Shown: positions 36,830 through 45,822 of the stretch, one piece after another
Position numbering within the stretch: the first letter of the stretch is position 1
How the letters are laid out: every line of letters begins with the position of its first letter
Assembly: GCF_004795745.1 (NCBI RefSeq)
Contig: NZ_SDGV01000002.1
Location: forward strand, 1-64,000
Origin: Vagococcus silagei
Lineage (GTDB): Bacteria > Bacillota > Bacilli > Lactobacillales > Vagococcaceae
Direction of reading: 5' to 3'
Length of the DNA stretch: 64,000 nt
Notes under the pieces: generated by a model
Database searches by the model: none
What the model was told of the DNA's origin: nothing
Seen by the model: the letters and a program-made list of their open reading frames with translations, nothing else
Position numbers and translations under genes: made by a program

Positions 36830-37789
36830 TTAATCAATTCTCCACTGCCACTCTTCACGCATATCATCCATAATTGAAATCACTCGTTGTGTCAATTCAC
36901 GCAAATCTGGTAAGGGACTTGATTCTGATAAATAGCGATTGACCATGTCTAATTCATATGTGAAAACATCTTCTGCCTCACCACTTGAGATTTGTTCTAT
37001 CTCGCCATTATTGTAATAAATTTTTGCTGAGGTTGCTCTTGGAAAGTCTTCAACAACAAGGTAGCCAAGATCACCGGAAACAAAGATTTGTTTTGGTAAT
37101 TTACCACGGAAGGAAATCATCACACTTCCCAATACTTGATCATCATTTTCAAGCAAAGTCGCCGATTTTTCGTCAACGCCACTTGGCGCCATGACAACAT
37201 TCGAAGCTCGAAGTTGTGTCGTGTCTCCCATAAAATAAAGGGCAGCTGACAACGCATAAGTGCCAATATCAAATAAAGCACCACCACCTTTGGCCGGTGA
37301 GAAAAAGCGATTCGCTTCGTCATATTCTTTACAACTACCAAACGTAACATTCACAACACTTAGTTTTCCCAATTTATTTTGACTAAGACAGGCATGTAAC
37401 TCTTGGTATAATGGCATATAGAATAGACTGACTGCTTCAAGAAGAACCAATCCCTTAGACTCAGCCAAAGCAAATAATTCTTGCGATTCATTCCCTTTTA
37501 AAACCATTACTTTTTCACATAAACAATGCTTGCCCGCTTCAAGTGCTTGTTTCACATAGCTATAATGCGTTTGATTAGGTGAGGCTATATAAACTAAATC
37601 GATGTCTGCTATCAAAAATTCATCATACTTCGTAAAAGCATTAGGAATACTGTATTCCTTTGAAAACTTTTCTAGTGAAACAGGATTTAAATTAAAAACA
37701 GCCACCACTTCATATCGTTCGCGATTGAGTTGCGTCATAAATTCATGCGCAATCGTACCTGTTCCAACTACACCAATTTTTTTAATCAT
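36830..37789 (-). CDS. Gfo/Idh/MocA-family NAD(P)-dependent oxidoreductase
   Basis: From ATG 37789 (SD GAGGG) it has 319 residues. The Rossmann motif is MIKKIGVVGTGTIAHEFM; LVYIASPNQTHYSYVKQALEAGKHCLCEKVM contains the EK dyad, and FDIGTYALSAALYFMG the usual Asp/Tyr region. Substrate is probably a sugar or polyol but cannot be read. It is flanked by terminators on both sides, indicating an independent cassette inserted between rbfA and truB. Confidence 0.88.
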   Translation of the reverse strand: MIKKIGVVGTGTIAHEFMTQLNRERYEVVAVFNLNPVSLEKFSKEYSIPNAFTKYDEFLIADIDLVYIASPNQTHYSYVKQALEAGKHCLCEKVMVLKGNESQELFALAESKGLVLLEAVSLFYMPLYQELHACLSQNKLGKLSVVNVTFGSCKEYDEANRFFSPAKGGGALFDIGTYALSAALYFMGDTTQLRASNVVMAPSGVDEKSATLLENDDQVLGSVMISFRGKLPKQIFVSGDLGYLVVEDFPRATSAKIYYNNGEIEQISSGEAEDVFTYELDMVNRYLSESSPLPDLRELTQRVISIMDDMREEWQWRID

Positions 37790-37813
37790 CCGTAATCCCT
37801 CTTTCATTTTTGC

Positions 37814-37852
37814 CAAAAAAACCCAAGTGAAGGATTAAGATTCACTTGGGTT
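37814..37852 (-). terminator. Terminator of the rimP-nusA-infB-rbfA operon
   Basis: Minus-strand arms ACCCAAGTGAA/TTCACTTGGGT, 9-nt loop, followed by T residues, just after rbfA. Confidence 0.95.
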
Positions 37853-37857
37853 ATCAT

Positions 37858-38208
37858 CTAGTCTTGTCGATTCAATTTATTAATTAATTCATCAATATGA
37901 TTACCATATTGGACAGACGCATCCACTTCAAAAATCAATTCTGGTGTTTTATAAATTTGCAAACGGTGACCTAATTCACGACGAATCAAGCCCGTAGCTT
38001 TTTCTAAACCTTTTTGAATTTTTTCTTTTTCAGAAGCTTTTTCTGCTAATGAACTATAATAAATAGTAGCTTGTTGTAAGTCTCCCGTCACATTTACTTC
38101 TGTAATTGTCACGTTTTCTATGCGAGGATCGCGAACTTTTTTTTGTAAAATGTCGTTAACTTCACGCAACACTTCTTGAGCGACACGACGATTACGATAG
38201 TTTGCCAT
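37858..38208 (-). CDS. rbfA: Ribosome-binding factor A
   Basis: The 116-residue KH-fold protein (MANYRNRRVAQEVLREVNDIL..VTITEVNVTGDLQQATIYYSSL..IRRELGHRLQIYKTPELIFEVD) helps 16S 5' end maturation and cold adaptation. Last gene of the nusA-infB operon, 12 bp behind infB. Confidence 0.98.
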   Translation of the reverse strand: MANYRNRRVAQEVLREVNDILQKKVRDPRIENVTITEVNVTGDLQQATIYYSSLAEKASEKEKIQKGLEKATGLIRRELGHRLQIYKTPELIFEVDASVQYGNHIDELINKLNRQD

Positions 38209-38220
38209 TACTGTTTCCTC

Positions 38221-40554
38221 CTATTTTTTAACTTCTTGCATGATGAAGCCTTCGATGACATCATCTACTTTTACATCATTATAATTTTCGATGGTTACAC
38301 CACATTCAAATCCCATTTTAACTTCTTTAGCATCGTCTTTGAAGCGTTTCAAGCTTGCTAAATCACCTTCATGGATGACAATACCATCACGAATTAAACG
38401 AATACCGCTATCACGACGAATGTAACCTTCTGTTACATAACATCCGGCAATCGTACCAACTTTAGAAACTTTGTAAGTTTCACGAACAAGCATTTGACCT
38501 GTAATTTTTTCTTCAAATTCAGGATCTAACATACCGTTCATAGCTGTTTCGATTTCTTCAATAACTTTATAAATAATTCGGTGTAAACGAATATCAACTT
38601 CTTCTTGCTCAGCTTGAATACGAGCTTGAGGTGTCGGACGAACGTTGAAACCAACGATGATTGCATTACTTGCAGACGCTAAGGTAATATCACTTTCGTT
38701 AATTGCTCCAACTGCTGAATGGACAATCTTAACACGTACGCCTTCAACATCAATTTTGTTTAAACTTGCTGCTAAAGCCTCAGCTGTTCCTTGCACGTCA
38801 GCTTTAATAATGACATTAACTTCTTTAATTTCGCCATCTTTCAAGCTTTCAAATAAATTATCAAGGGTTACTCGACTGTTTGATGAACGGTGTTCTAATA
38901 AAGCACGTTTCGCACGTTCTTCACCAGCTGCACGCGCTGTTTTTTCATCATCAAACGTTACAAAACGGTCGCCAGCTTGCGGGACATCATTTAAACCTGT
39001 GATTTCAACAGGAGTTGCTGGGCCAGCAGTTTTATCACGACGACCAATATCATTTGTCATCACACGAACACGTCCGTGTGTATTACCCACGACAATTGGA
39101 TCACCAACTTTAAGCGTACCTTGTTGAACAAGTAATGTAACAACAGGTCCTTTACTCTTATCTAAACGAGCTTCAATAACACTACCGATTGCTCTTGAGT
39201 TTGGATTAGCTTTAAAGTCTTCGACTTCAGAAACCAATAGAATCATTTCTAATAATTCTTCAATGTTGTCGCCAAATTTAGCTGAAATTGGTACGAAGAT
39301 TGTGTCTCCACCCCAATCTTCAGGAATTAAACCATGTTCACTTAATTCTTGCATCACGCGATCTGGATTGGCAGCTGGCTTGTCAATCTTATTGACTGCA
39401 ACAATAATTGGCACACCAGCAGCTTTCGCATGGTTAATTGCTTCAACTGTTTGTGGCATCACACCATCATCAGCTGCAACAACTAAAATTGTAATGTCAG
39501 TGATACTTGCTCCACGCGCACGCATACTTGTAAAGGCCGCATGCCCAGGTGTATCTAAGAAAGTAATCTCTTTACCTTGAACTTCAATTTGGTACGCTCC
39601 AATATGTTGCGTAATTCCACCCGCTTCACCTAAAGTGACACGCGCGTCTCTTAAAGTATCAAGTAATGTTGTTTTACCATGGTCAACGTGTCCCATGATT
39701 GTCACAACTGGTGGACGAGTTACAAGTTGATCTGCTGGAATATCTTCGTCAACTTCAAAGAATTTGTCGATATCCGCAATATCTTCTTGAATTTTTTCTT
39801 GTGCTTCAATACCGTAATCAGCAGCTAAAATTTCAATCGTATCTTTATCAAGCGCTTGGTTTTGGTTAACCATTACACCTAACATAAATAATTTTTTAAT
39901 AATTTCTGCCGGTTCACGGAAGATTTTTTTCGCAATATCAGCCACGTTCATTCCCTCAGTATAGACTAAAACTTCAGGCAACTCTTTAAATTTACGTGGT
40001 GGCACAGCCGGTTTATTAGATGTTTGGTATTTACCTTTACGTCCTTTATTATTACGGTTGTTACGACGATTAAATTTATTATTGTTATTTTGAGGACGGT
40101 TTTTATTGCCGCCACGGTTGTTTTGTTGTTGGTTTGAATTGCCACCTTTATTTTGGTTAGCATTCGTATTAGTTTTTTGACTATTTGTTGTATTTTGGTT
40201 TGATTTTGCTTGTTGTTGAGATTTTCCCGCACCTTGATTTGGTTTTACTTGGTTTGACGGACGATTCCCTTGGTTCTGATTATTCACATGAACATCCTTA
40301 CTTTTTTTATTATTTTCTGATTTTTGGCTAGAATGACCCTGCTTCGTAGTATTGCTTGTTTGTTTTTTAGGTGCGTCAGTTTTGATAGCTGCCACCTTTT
40401 TTTCAATTTGTTGACGAATTTTTGCTTCTTCGTTAGAGGAAATGCTACTCATATGGTTTTTAATATCTAATCCTATTGAATGAGCTTTTTCGACTAATTG
40501 TTTACTTGAAACTTCTAACTCTTTAGCCAATTCGTATACACGTTTTTTACTCAC
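38221..40554 (-). CDS. infB: Translation initiation factor IF-2
   Basis: The 777-residue GTPase has an N-terminal IF2N module ([35 protein letters not shown]), a very Asn/Gln-rich linker at about 55-175, a second IF2N, the G domain ([25 protein letters not shown]) and domains II-IV ending in the fMet-tRNA binding C2 region. It places initiator tRNA on the 30S subunit. Fits rimP-nusA-ylxR-ylxQ-infB-rbfA order. Confidence 0.99.
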   Translation of the reverse strand: MSKKRVYELAKELEVSSKQLVEKAHSIGLDIKNHMSSISSNEEAKIRQQIEKKVAAIKTDAPKKQTSNTTKQGHSSQKSENNKKSKDVHVNNQNQGNRPSNQVKPNQGAGKSQQQAKSNQNTTNSQKTNTNANQNKGGNSNQQQNNRGGNKNRPQNNNNKFNRRNNRNNKGRKGKYQTSNKPAVPPRKFKELPEVLVYTEGMNVADIAKKIFREPAEIIKKLFMLGVMVNQNQALDKDTIEILAADYGIEAQEKIQEDIADIDKFFEVDEDIPADQLVTRPPVVTIMGHVDHGKTTLLDTLRDARVTLGEAGGITQHIGAYQIEVQGKEITFLDTPGHAAFTSMRARGASITDITILVVAADDGVMPQTVEAINHAKAAGVPIIVAVNKIDKPAANPDRVMQELSEHGLIPEDWGGDTIFVPISAKFGDNIEELLEMILLVSEVEDFKANPNSRAIGSVIEARLDKSKGPVVTLLVQQGTLKVGDPIVVGNTHGRVRVMTNDIGRRDKTAGPATPVEITGLNDVPQAGDRFVTFDDEKTARAAGEERAKRALLEHRSSNSRVTLDNLFESLKDGEIKEVNVIIKADVQGTAEALAASLNKIDVEGVRVKIVHSAVGAINESDITLASASNAIIVGFNVRPTPQARIQAEQEEVDIRLHRIIYKVIEEIETAMNGMLDPEFEEKITGQMLVRETYKVSKVGTIAGCYVTEGYIRRDSGIRLIRDGIVIHEGDLASLKRFKDDAKEVKMGFECGVTIENYNDVKVDDVIEGFIMQEVKK

Positions 40555-40577
40555 GCAATCACCATCCTATTCTCTAT

Positions 40578-40883
40578 TTATTCTTCCATTAGTTCACACA
40601 TCTTTCGAGAAAAGCCTCTATCCTTCACGCCTAAAATCCCACGACTTTTTCCAATCGCTTGACTTAAGCCTACTTTTGAAGAAAAAATTACCAGAGGCAC
40701 CTCATAAGTTTTACATTTATCTGTCATTTTTTTAATCGTACTATCGCTTAAATCATTTGCAATAATCACTAAATCTAATTCACCTTGACGAACGGCTTTT
40801 AATGTTGTTTCTTCACCCGAAATTAATTTTCCAGCTCGTGTTGCAAGACCAAGAAGATTTAATATTTTTTTCTCATTAGTCAT
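40578..40883 (-). CDS. ylxQ: YlxQ, L7Ae-family putative ribosomal protein
   Basis: The start is ATG 40883 (MTNEKKILNLLGLATRAGKLISGEE, 101 residues), overlapping the ylxR end by 8 bp, so translation is coupled. It is an L7Ae/L30e-fold RNA-binding protein (ELDLVIIANDLSDSTIKKMTDKC). Kink-turn binding is likely from the family; the cellular role is unclear. Confidence 0.92.
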   Translation of the reverse strand: MTNEKKILNLLGLATRAGKLISGEETTLKAVRQGELDLVIIANDLSDSTIKKMTDKCKTYEVPLVIFSSKVGLSQAIGKSRGILGVKDRGFSRKMCELMEE

Positions 40884-41172
40884 TTGCAAATAGCTCTTTT
40901 CTTGCTTTTTGATGGGTAACATATTTTAAAAGCTCTTCATAAAATTCAGGTGTTAATTTTGATCCTAACACACGGTCCAAAATTTCTTTTTCCTGACTTT
41001 TAGTCACAACGTCAGGCTCCATAGATAAATAGGCACCACGTCCTGGTAGTTTACCAGTCGGATCAATCGAAACTTCCCCTTCTTTCGAACGAACGATACG
41101 AATCATATCCTTCTTTGGTTTCATTTCATTTAAGACCACACATTTTCTCATTGGAATTTTTCTTGCTTTCAT
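40876..41172 (-). CDS. rnpM: YlxR/RnpM, RNase P modulator
   Basis: The 98-residue protein has MKARKIPMRKCVVLNEMKPKKDMIRIVR and GKLPGRGAYLS, the DUF448 signature. The family member RnpM was reported to bind RNase P RNA. Located directly after nusA and before ylxQ, as in nearly all Firmicutes. Confidence 0.93.
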   Translation of the reverse strand: MKARKIPMRKCVVLNEMKPKKDMIRIVRSKEGEVSIDPTGKLPGRGAYLSMEPDVVTKSQEKEILDRVLGSKLTPEFYEELLKYVTHQKARKELFAND

Positions 41173-41192
41173 CTATTTCGCCTCCCAGTACA

Positions 41193-42437
41193 TTACTCTT
41201 CAGATTGTTCTGATGCTTCTTCAGTTACTTCTGATTCAGTCACAACTTCTTCAATTGTTTCTTCCACATCAGCGTTAAAATCTGGCATTTCAATATCAGA
41301 TAACTCTGAAGCCATTGCTGATTCAGTAGCTTTAATTTCAGCTTCTGTTTCAGCTACCTTAGCTTCTCTTTCAAGTTTTTCTGCTTCGCGTTGTGCGATT
41401 ACTTCATCCAATTCAGATTCAGGTTTGATATCAATTTTAAAGTTTGTTAAACGAGCGGCTAAACGAGCGTTTTGTCCACGTTTACCAATTGCTAATGATA
41501 ATTGGAAATCTGGCACAATAACAGTACATGCTCTTTGGTGTTCATCGAACATAACATCAACGACTTGAGCTGGATTTAATGCATTAGCAATAAAGACCGC
41601 TGGATCTTCATTCCATTCAACAATATCCATGTTTTCGCCTTTAAGTTCATTCACAATCGCTTGAACACGTTGTCCTTTTGGTCCAACACATGTTCCAACT
41701 GGATCAATATCTGGATTCTCAGCTTTAACAGCAACCTTAGCACGATCGCCTGCTTCACGAGCGATACTGACAATCTCAACTTCACCATTATAAACTTCAG
41801 GAATTTCTTGTTCGAATAAACGTTTCAGTAAATCCGGATGACTACGGCTTACATAAACTTGAGGTCCTTTTGAAGTATTTTCAACTTTATAGATGTACAC
41901 TTTGATACGATCGTGTGGTTGATACACTTCGTTAGGAATTTGATCTTGTTTAGATAAGACAGCTTCAATTTTCCCTAAATTCACATAAATATAACGACGG
42001 TCTTGTCTTTCAACAATCCCTTGCATAATATCATTTTCATAGGCACTAAATTCGTTATAAATGATTGAGCGTTCTGCTTCACGAACACGTTGTAAAATAA
42101 CTTGTTTTGCTGTTTGAGCTGCAATACGTCCAAAGTCTTTCGGTGTCACTTCAAAGCGAATTGTATCGCCAATTTCGTAAGCTGGGTTAATTGTTAATGC
42201 TTCTTTTAAGCTGACTTCAAGTTGAGAGTCCATGACTTCTTCAGTTACTTCTTTAATAGAGTAAATGTGAACATCGCCTTTTTTCTCGTCAAATTTGATT
42301 TCAACATTTTGAGCTTGACCATAATGTCTTTTATAAGCAGAAACAAGTGCTGCATCCAATGCTTCAATTACGATATCTTTTGAGATACCTTTTTCTTTTT
42401 CTAAGGCGTCTAATGCACCTAACATATCTTTGTTCAT
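41193..42437 (-). CDS. nusA: Transcription termination/antitermination protein NusA
   Basis: The 414-residue protein has an N-terminal RNA polymerase domain, S1 (IMQGIVERQDRRYIYVNLGKIEAVL), and two KH domains (DPVGTCVGPKGQRVQAIVNEL; LSLAIGKRGQNARLAARL). It ends in a long acidic tail (EEVVTESEVTEEASEQSEE). It modulates pausing and intrinsic termination; the hairpin at 42970-43001 in its own operon leader suggests feedback. Confidence 0.98.
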   Translation of the reverse strand: MNKDMLGALDALEKEKGISKDIVIEALDAALVSAYKRHYGQAQNVEIKFDEKKGDVHIYSIKEVTEEVMDSQLEVSLKEALTINPAYEIGDTIRFEVTPKDFGRIAAQTAKQVILQRVREAERSIIYNEFSAYENDIMQGIVERQDRRYIYVNLGKIEAVLSKQDQIPNEVYQPHDRIKVYIYKVENTSKGPQVYVSRSHPDLLKRLFEQEIPEVYNGEVEIVSIAREAGDRAKVAVKAENPDIDPVGTCVGPKGQRVQAIVNELKGENMDIVEWNEDPAVFIANALNPAQVVDVMFDEHQRACTVIVPDFQLSLAIGKRGQNARLAARLTNFKIDIKPESELDEVIAQREAEKLEREAKVAETEAEIKATESAMASELSDIEMPDFNADVEETIEEVVTESEVTEEASEQSEE

Positions 42438-42457
42438 CGTTCCTTCTTAACCTCCAG

Positions 42458-42931
42458 TTAAAATTTAATTGCTAGACGAGCTTTTGCGATATTTTTACGA
42501 TCAAATGTCATTTCTTTTTCTCTTGTCTTAACAGTAACTGTTAAGGTCAATTGATCAGGTGTTAGTTCTTTTAAATAACCTTGAAACTGTTTTTCACCTT
42601 CAACAGTTTGATAAAGAGACACATTGATATATTCACCAATCGCTTTTTCATAATCAGTTTCTTTTTTTAATGGACGCTCTGCCCCTGGAGAAGAAACTTC
42701 TAAAAAATAAGGATGAGGAATCGGGTCAGGATCGATTGTATCTAATTTTTCACCTAACTGTTCGCTTACTAAGGCACATTCATTGATATCAATGCCACCC
42801 TCTTTATCAATAAAAACCCTCAAAAACCAATTTTTTCCTTCTTTAACATATTCGATATCTACTAACTCAAATGAATTGTGTTCCATAATCGGTTGAACTA
42901 AATCTGAAACAACGTCAACTACACTTGCCAA
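42458..42931 (-). CDS. rimP: Ribosome maturation factor RimP
   Basis: The preferred start is TTG 42931 ([16 protein letters not shown], 157 residues) because GAGGAGG lies 9 nt upstream; the ATG at 42964 would be translated straight out of the terminator-like hairpin and has no SD. The N-domain ends [25 protein letters not shown], and [18 protein letters not shown] is the family signature. It assists 30S assembly. First gene of the operon. Confidence 0.93.
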   Translation of the reverse strand: MASVVDVVSDLVQPIMEHNSFELVDIEYVKEGKNWFLRVFIDKEGGIDINECALVSEQLGEKLDTIDPDPIPHPYFLEVSSPGAERPLKKETDYEKAIGEYINVSLYQTVEGEKQFQGYLKELTPDQLTLTVTVKTREKEMTFDRKNIAKARLAIKF

Positions 42932-42969
42932 GCGTTTTCGCCTCCTCTTTATATTCTTGTTCATTCATC

Positions 42970-43001
42970 AAAAAGAGTGAGCGTTACACGCTCACTCTTT
43001 T
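42970..43001 (-). terminator. Attenuator hairpin in the rimP-nusA operon leader
   Basis: Arms AAAAGAGTGAGCGT/ACGCTCACTCTTTT with a 3-nt loop are followed on the minus strand by five T residues and then the rimP ribosome site. It lies between the promoter and the first gene, so it can act only as an attenuator of this operon; there is no upstream gene on that strand. Confidence 0.8.
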
Positions 43002-43022
43002 CCGGTTATCTAATACTTTCAC

Positions 43023-43051
43023 AGTATACCACATTTTGAGACACTTTACAA
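43023..43051 (-). promoter_or_regulatory. rimP-nusA-infB operon promoter
   Basis: Minus-strand TTGTAA (43046-43051), 17 bp, TATACT (43023-43028) with an extended TGG before the -10. Confidence 0.85.
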
Positions 43052-43219
43052 TTATTGTGAAAACAAAGCAATCTGTTTTCCTGTTTATCTTAAGAGAAGT
43101 AAAAATGCATTTTAAATCTTGATTTTTAATCCACTGTATTTACAGAACTTACAAAAAAGTTATGTGTTCGTTAACAGAATGAAAAAAATGGTTTAATTAA
43201 AATTTAACAACTTTTCAAA

Positions 43220-43248
43220 TTGACACTTTCTTATTGTCATGTTAAAGT
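43220..43248 (+). promoter_or_regulatory. Promoter of the ABC-F resistance gene
   Basis: TTGACA (43220-43225), 17-bp spacer, TAAAGT (43243-43248). It starts a leader of about 240 nt before the ABC-F start codon. Confidence 0.75.
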
Positions 43249-43265
43249 GGCTTTAATAACGAAAG

Positions 43266-43454
43266 CGAGGGATCATCCATTGAAAATCTAACCAATTCAC
43301 ACATAAAATTATGCTTTAATACTAAGACTCGGCCAGAGGCTTATTTTGCATATTTTAGAATTGGTTAACACAAAATGGGATCCTACCTGATAAGCTTATT
43401 TAGGTATACTTTATCTACCCACGACCAATTCTGTCAAAAGATTGGTCGTTTTTT
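43266..43454 (+). promoter_or_regulatory. Transcription-attenuation leader with short upstream ORF, controlling the ABC-F gene
   Basis: GAGGG (43267-43271) precedes a three-codon frame TTG AAA ATC TAA (43280-43291). Four pairing segments follow: 1, AACCAATTC (43290-43298); 2, GAATTGGTT (43358-43366); 3, GACCAATTC (43423-43431); 4, ATTGGTCG (43441-43448) with six T residues after it. Segments 1:2 pair over 9 bp and 3:4 form the terminator. Segments 2:3 pair over 8 bp as antiterminator. A ribosome stalled by drug on the short frame would cover segment 1 and free 2 for 3. Confidence 0.8.
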
Positions 43455-43496
43455 GTATTTAAGCACACTAATTACAGAAAAGGCGGCGGATGCTAT

Positions 43497-45005
43497 ATGA
43501 GTATTATAAAAATTGAAAATCTAACTTTTGCCTATGATGGCGCAGCACAAAATTTATTTGAAGATGTTACATTGAATCTAGAATCATCATGGAAATTGGG
43601 ATTAATTGGTCGAAACGGACGTGGTAAAACAACATTCCTTTCACTTTTACAGAAAAAATATGATTTTACTGGTAAAATTGACCAACAATTACCTTTTGCA
43701 TACTTCCCTCAAGAAGTGAAAGACCCTGAAACTTTAACTTATCTTTTAATTGATGAATTAACCACTGTAGAACAATGGCAAGTTGAAAAAGAATTGACGC
43801 AGCTAGGAACATCACTTGACTGCTTGTGGCGTCCATTCAGTACTTTATCCGGCGGCGAACAAACGAAAGTTTTACTTGCATTACTATTTGCCGACCCTGA
43901 TTGTTTTCCATTAATCGATGAGCCTACCAATCATCTTGATGCCAAGGGACGTAAGCAAGTTGCTGCTTACTTAAAAGATAAAAAACAAGGTTTTATCGTT
44001 GTCAGTCACGATCAAGATTTTATTGACCAAACGGTAGATCATATTCTGGCACTAGATAAAAGTAAAATCGTACTTTACCAAGGAAACTACACCACCTTCC
44101 TTGAACAAAAAGAAGTTGAAGATATTACTGAAGAGATGGAAAACGAAAAACTCAAAAAAGAGATTGGCCGGCTGAAAGAAACAGCGCGAAAAAAAGGCGA
44201 ATGGGCTGGGAATCGTGAGAAGGATAAATATGGTGACCCTCGTGTTAAAAATAGTGGTGCCATTGGAGATACTGGCTTCATTGGCGCCCGTGCAGCTCGT
44301 GTGATGAAAAAATCAAAACAATTAAACGAACGCATGTCACAACAAATCACTGAAAAAGAAGGCCTACTTAAAAATAAAGAAGTGATTAGTCCGTTAAAAA
44401 TGAATGTCGAAGAAGATAATCACAAATTAATTCTAACCTTAGAAAACTTTACCTTATGCTATGATGATATCCCTCTTTTCAAACCCATTTCATTAACGAT
44501 TAACCGCGGCGATCGGATTGCGATTATTGGTGAAAATGGTGTCGGTAAATCGACACTGATTGCTGCTCTTAAACAAGAATTTGAAGGCACTAGTCAAGGT
44601 AAACTAACTGTTTATGCTAAAGAAAATTGGAGTTACCTAAATCAAAAATTCGAATTATTAAATAAAGGAACACTGCAAGAATTTTGCGAACTACACAAAC
44701 TTATCCTTGAAGACTGCTTAAATAACTTAAGGAAACTCGGTATTGATCGTGAAGTTTTCGCCCAAAAAATTGAAACAATGAGCATGGGGCAACAAAAGAA
44801 AGTGGAAGTGACTAAATCTTTAATCACGCCCAGTCAATTTTATCTATGGGACGAACCTTTAAATTATTTGGACCATTACAATCATGAGCAAATCATTACC
44901 ACAGTTTTAAATGATCAACCTACCCTACTTTTCGTTGAACATGATCAACACTTTATTGATAAGGTTGCAACCAAAACAGTTGAACTTCTTCCTTATGAAG
45001 ACTAA
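43497..45005 (+). CDS. lsa: Lsa-type ABC-F ribosomal protection protein
   Basis: The 502-residue protein has two ATPase domains and no membrane segment. The first has Walker A GRNGRGKTT, signature LSGGEQTK and LIDEPTNHLD. The interdomain linker is long and basic (KKEIGRLKETARKKGEW..NREKDKYG...GARAARVMKKSK). The second has GENGVGKST, MSMGQQKKVEV and WDEPLNYLD. The linker and the WxPFS.LSGGE context match Lsa proteins of enterococci. These displace lincosamides, pleuromutilins and streptogramin A from the peptidyl transferase centre. A drug-responsive attenuator precedes it. Exact resistance spectrum is inferred. Confidence 0.9.
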   Translation: MSIIKIENLTFAYDGAAQNLFEDVTLNLESSWKLGLIGRNGRGKTTFLSLLQKKYDFTGKIDQQLPFAYFPQEVKDPETLTYLLIDELTTVEQWQVEKELTQLGTSLDCLWRPFSTLSGGEQTKVLLALLFADPDCFPLIDEPTNHLDAKGRKQVAAYLKDKKQGFIVVSHDQDFIDQTVDHILALDKSKIVLYQGNYTTFLEQKEVEDITEEMENEKLKKEIGRLKETARKKGEWAGNREKDKYGDPRVKNSGAIGDTGFIGARAARVMKKSKQLNERMSQQITEKEGLLKNKEVISPLKMNVEEDNHKLILTLENFTLCYDDIPLFKPISLTINRGDRIAIIGENGVGKSTLIAALKQEFEGTSQGKLTVYAKENWSYLNQKFELLNKGTLQEFCELHKLILEDCLNNLRKLGIDREVFAQKIETMSMGQQKKVEVTKSLITPSQFYLWDEPLNYLDHYNHEQIITTVLNDQPTLLFVEHDQHFIDKVATKTVELLPYED

Positions 45006-45010
45006 TAAAA

Positions 45011-45057
45011 AAATACTCTTTCACTCGCCAAGTTATGGTAGTGAAAGAGTATTTTTT
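45011..45057. terminator. Bidirectional terminator between the ABC-F and TtcA-like genes
   Basis: Arms AAATACTCTTTCACT/AGTGAAAGAGTATTT around a 14-nt loop, T-run on the plus strand and A-run on the left for the minus strand. Confidence 0.92.
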
Positions 45058-45809
45058 TATATATCTGGATTAAATTGGGTAAACCAGTCATTTTCTTTTG
45101 GATGTTCCATTGCTTGAATAAAACGGTGTTTGATTAAAGGATAATCTTGGCCCATTTTCTCAACAAAATATTTCATTTCTTCGCGCTTCGTTTTCTTATC
45201 AACGGGACAAGGATTAAAAATGACAGGCAAATCATAGTGTTCTACAAAGTGAATAATTTCTTTTTCTTCTAAATAGATTAAGGGACGAATTAAGTGAATA
45301 TCAGTATTAGATAAATAGGTTTTCGGTTCAAAACTCTCCATCACACCATGAAAAAGAAAATTCATAAAATAGGTTTCCACTGCATCATCTAAGTGATGTC
45401 CTAATGCAACTTTTGAGCACCCTAATTCTTGACTGCGCTTATAAAGAATACCGCGACGTAATTTCGCACACAGTGAGCAAGGATTTTTTTCTTCCTTAAT
45501 ATCGAAGACAATTTCAGCAATTTTTGTTGGTACAACATCAAGCTCATAGCCTTTCGAGGCAACAAATTCTTGCATTGGTTTCAAGTCCATGTCAAAGCCC
45601 ATATCTAATGAAATCGGGACAACTTCAAAAGAAAAACCCAGTCGTTCCTGTTTGGCAATTGTATCCAACATTTCAAAAAGAAATGTACTATCTTTCCCTC
45701 CGCTCATGCCAACCGCAATTTTTTCATTTGGTTGGATCATATCATAATTAAGAATTGCGCGGCGAATCGGATTATAGAATTTTTGATTCTCTTTACTTTT
45801 AAAACTCAT
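45057..45809 (-). CDS. TtcA-like PP-loop tRNA-thiolation family ATPase
   Basis: From ATG 45809 (SD GAAGGA) the protein has 250 residues. It has the PP-loop SGGKDST, CSLC plus a later CP (FNPCPV), and GHHLDDAVETYFMN. TtcA forms 2-thiocytidine at tRNA position 32 using an iron-sulfur cluster held by such Cys residues; Gram-positive homologues are less well studied, so the exact product is inferred. TilS is excluded because it lacks the long C-terminal domains. Last gene of nadE-LTA synthase-ttcA. Confidence 0.82.
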   Translation of the reverse strand: MSFKSKENQKFYNPIRRAILNYDMIQPNEKIAVGMSGGKDSTFLFEMLDTIAKQERLGFSFEVVPISLDMGFDMDLKPMQEFVASKGYELDVVPTKIAEIVFDIKEEKNPCSLCAKLRRGILYKRSQELGCSKVALGHHLDDAVETYFMNFLFHGVMESFEPKTYLSNTDIHLIRPLIYLEEKEIIHFVEHYDLPVIFNPCPVDKKTKREEMKYFVEKMGQDYPLIKHRFIQAMEHPKENDWFTQFNPDI

Positions 45810-45822
45810 AAACGTCCTTCTT

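Noticed and set aside
39966-40232. Repeat or CRISPR-like array in the Asn/Gln-rich part of infB
   Set aside because: The periodic look comes from AAC/AAT/CAA codons; there are no regularly spaced identical units.
43279-43368. A 29-codon leader peptide starting at ATT in front of the ABC-F gene
   Set aside because: ATT starts are very rare. The overlapping TTG AAA ATC TAA frame uses the same SD at normal spacing and fits the attenuation geometry better, though I cannot exclude the longer frame.
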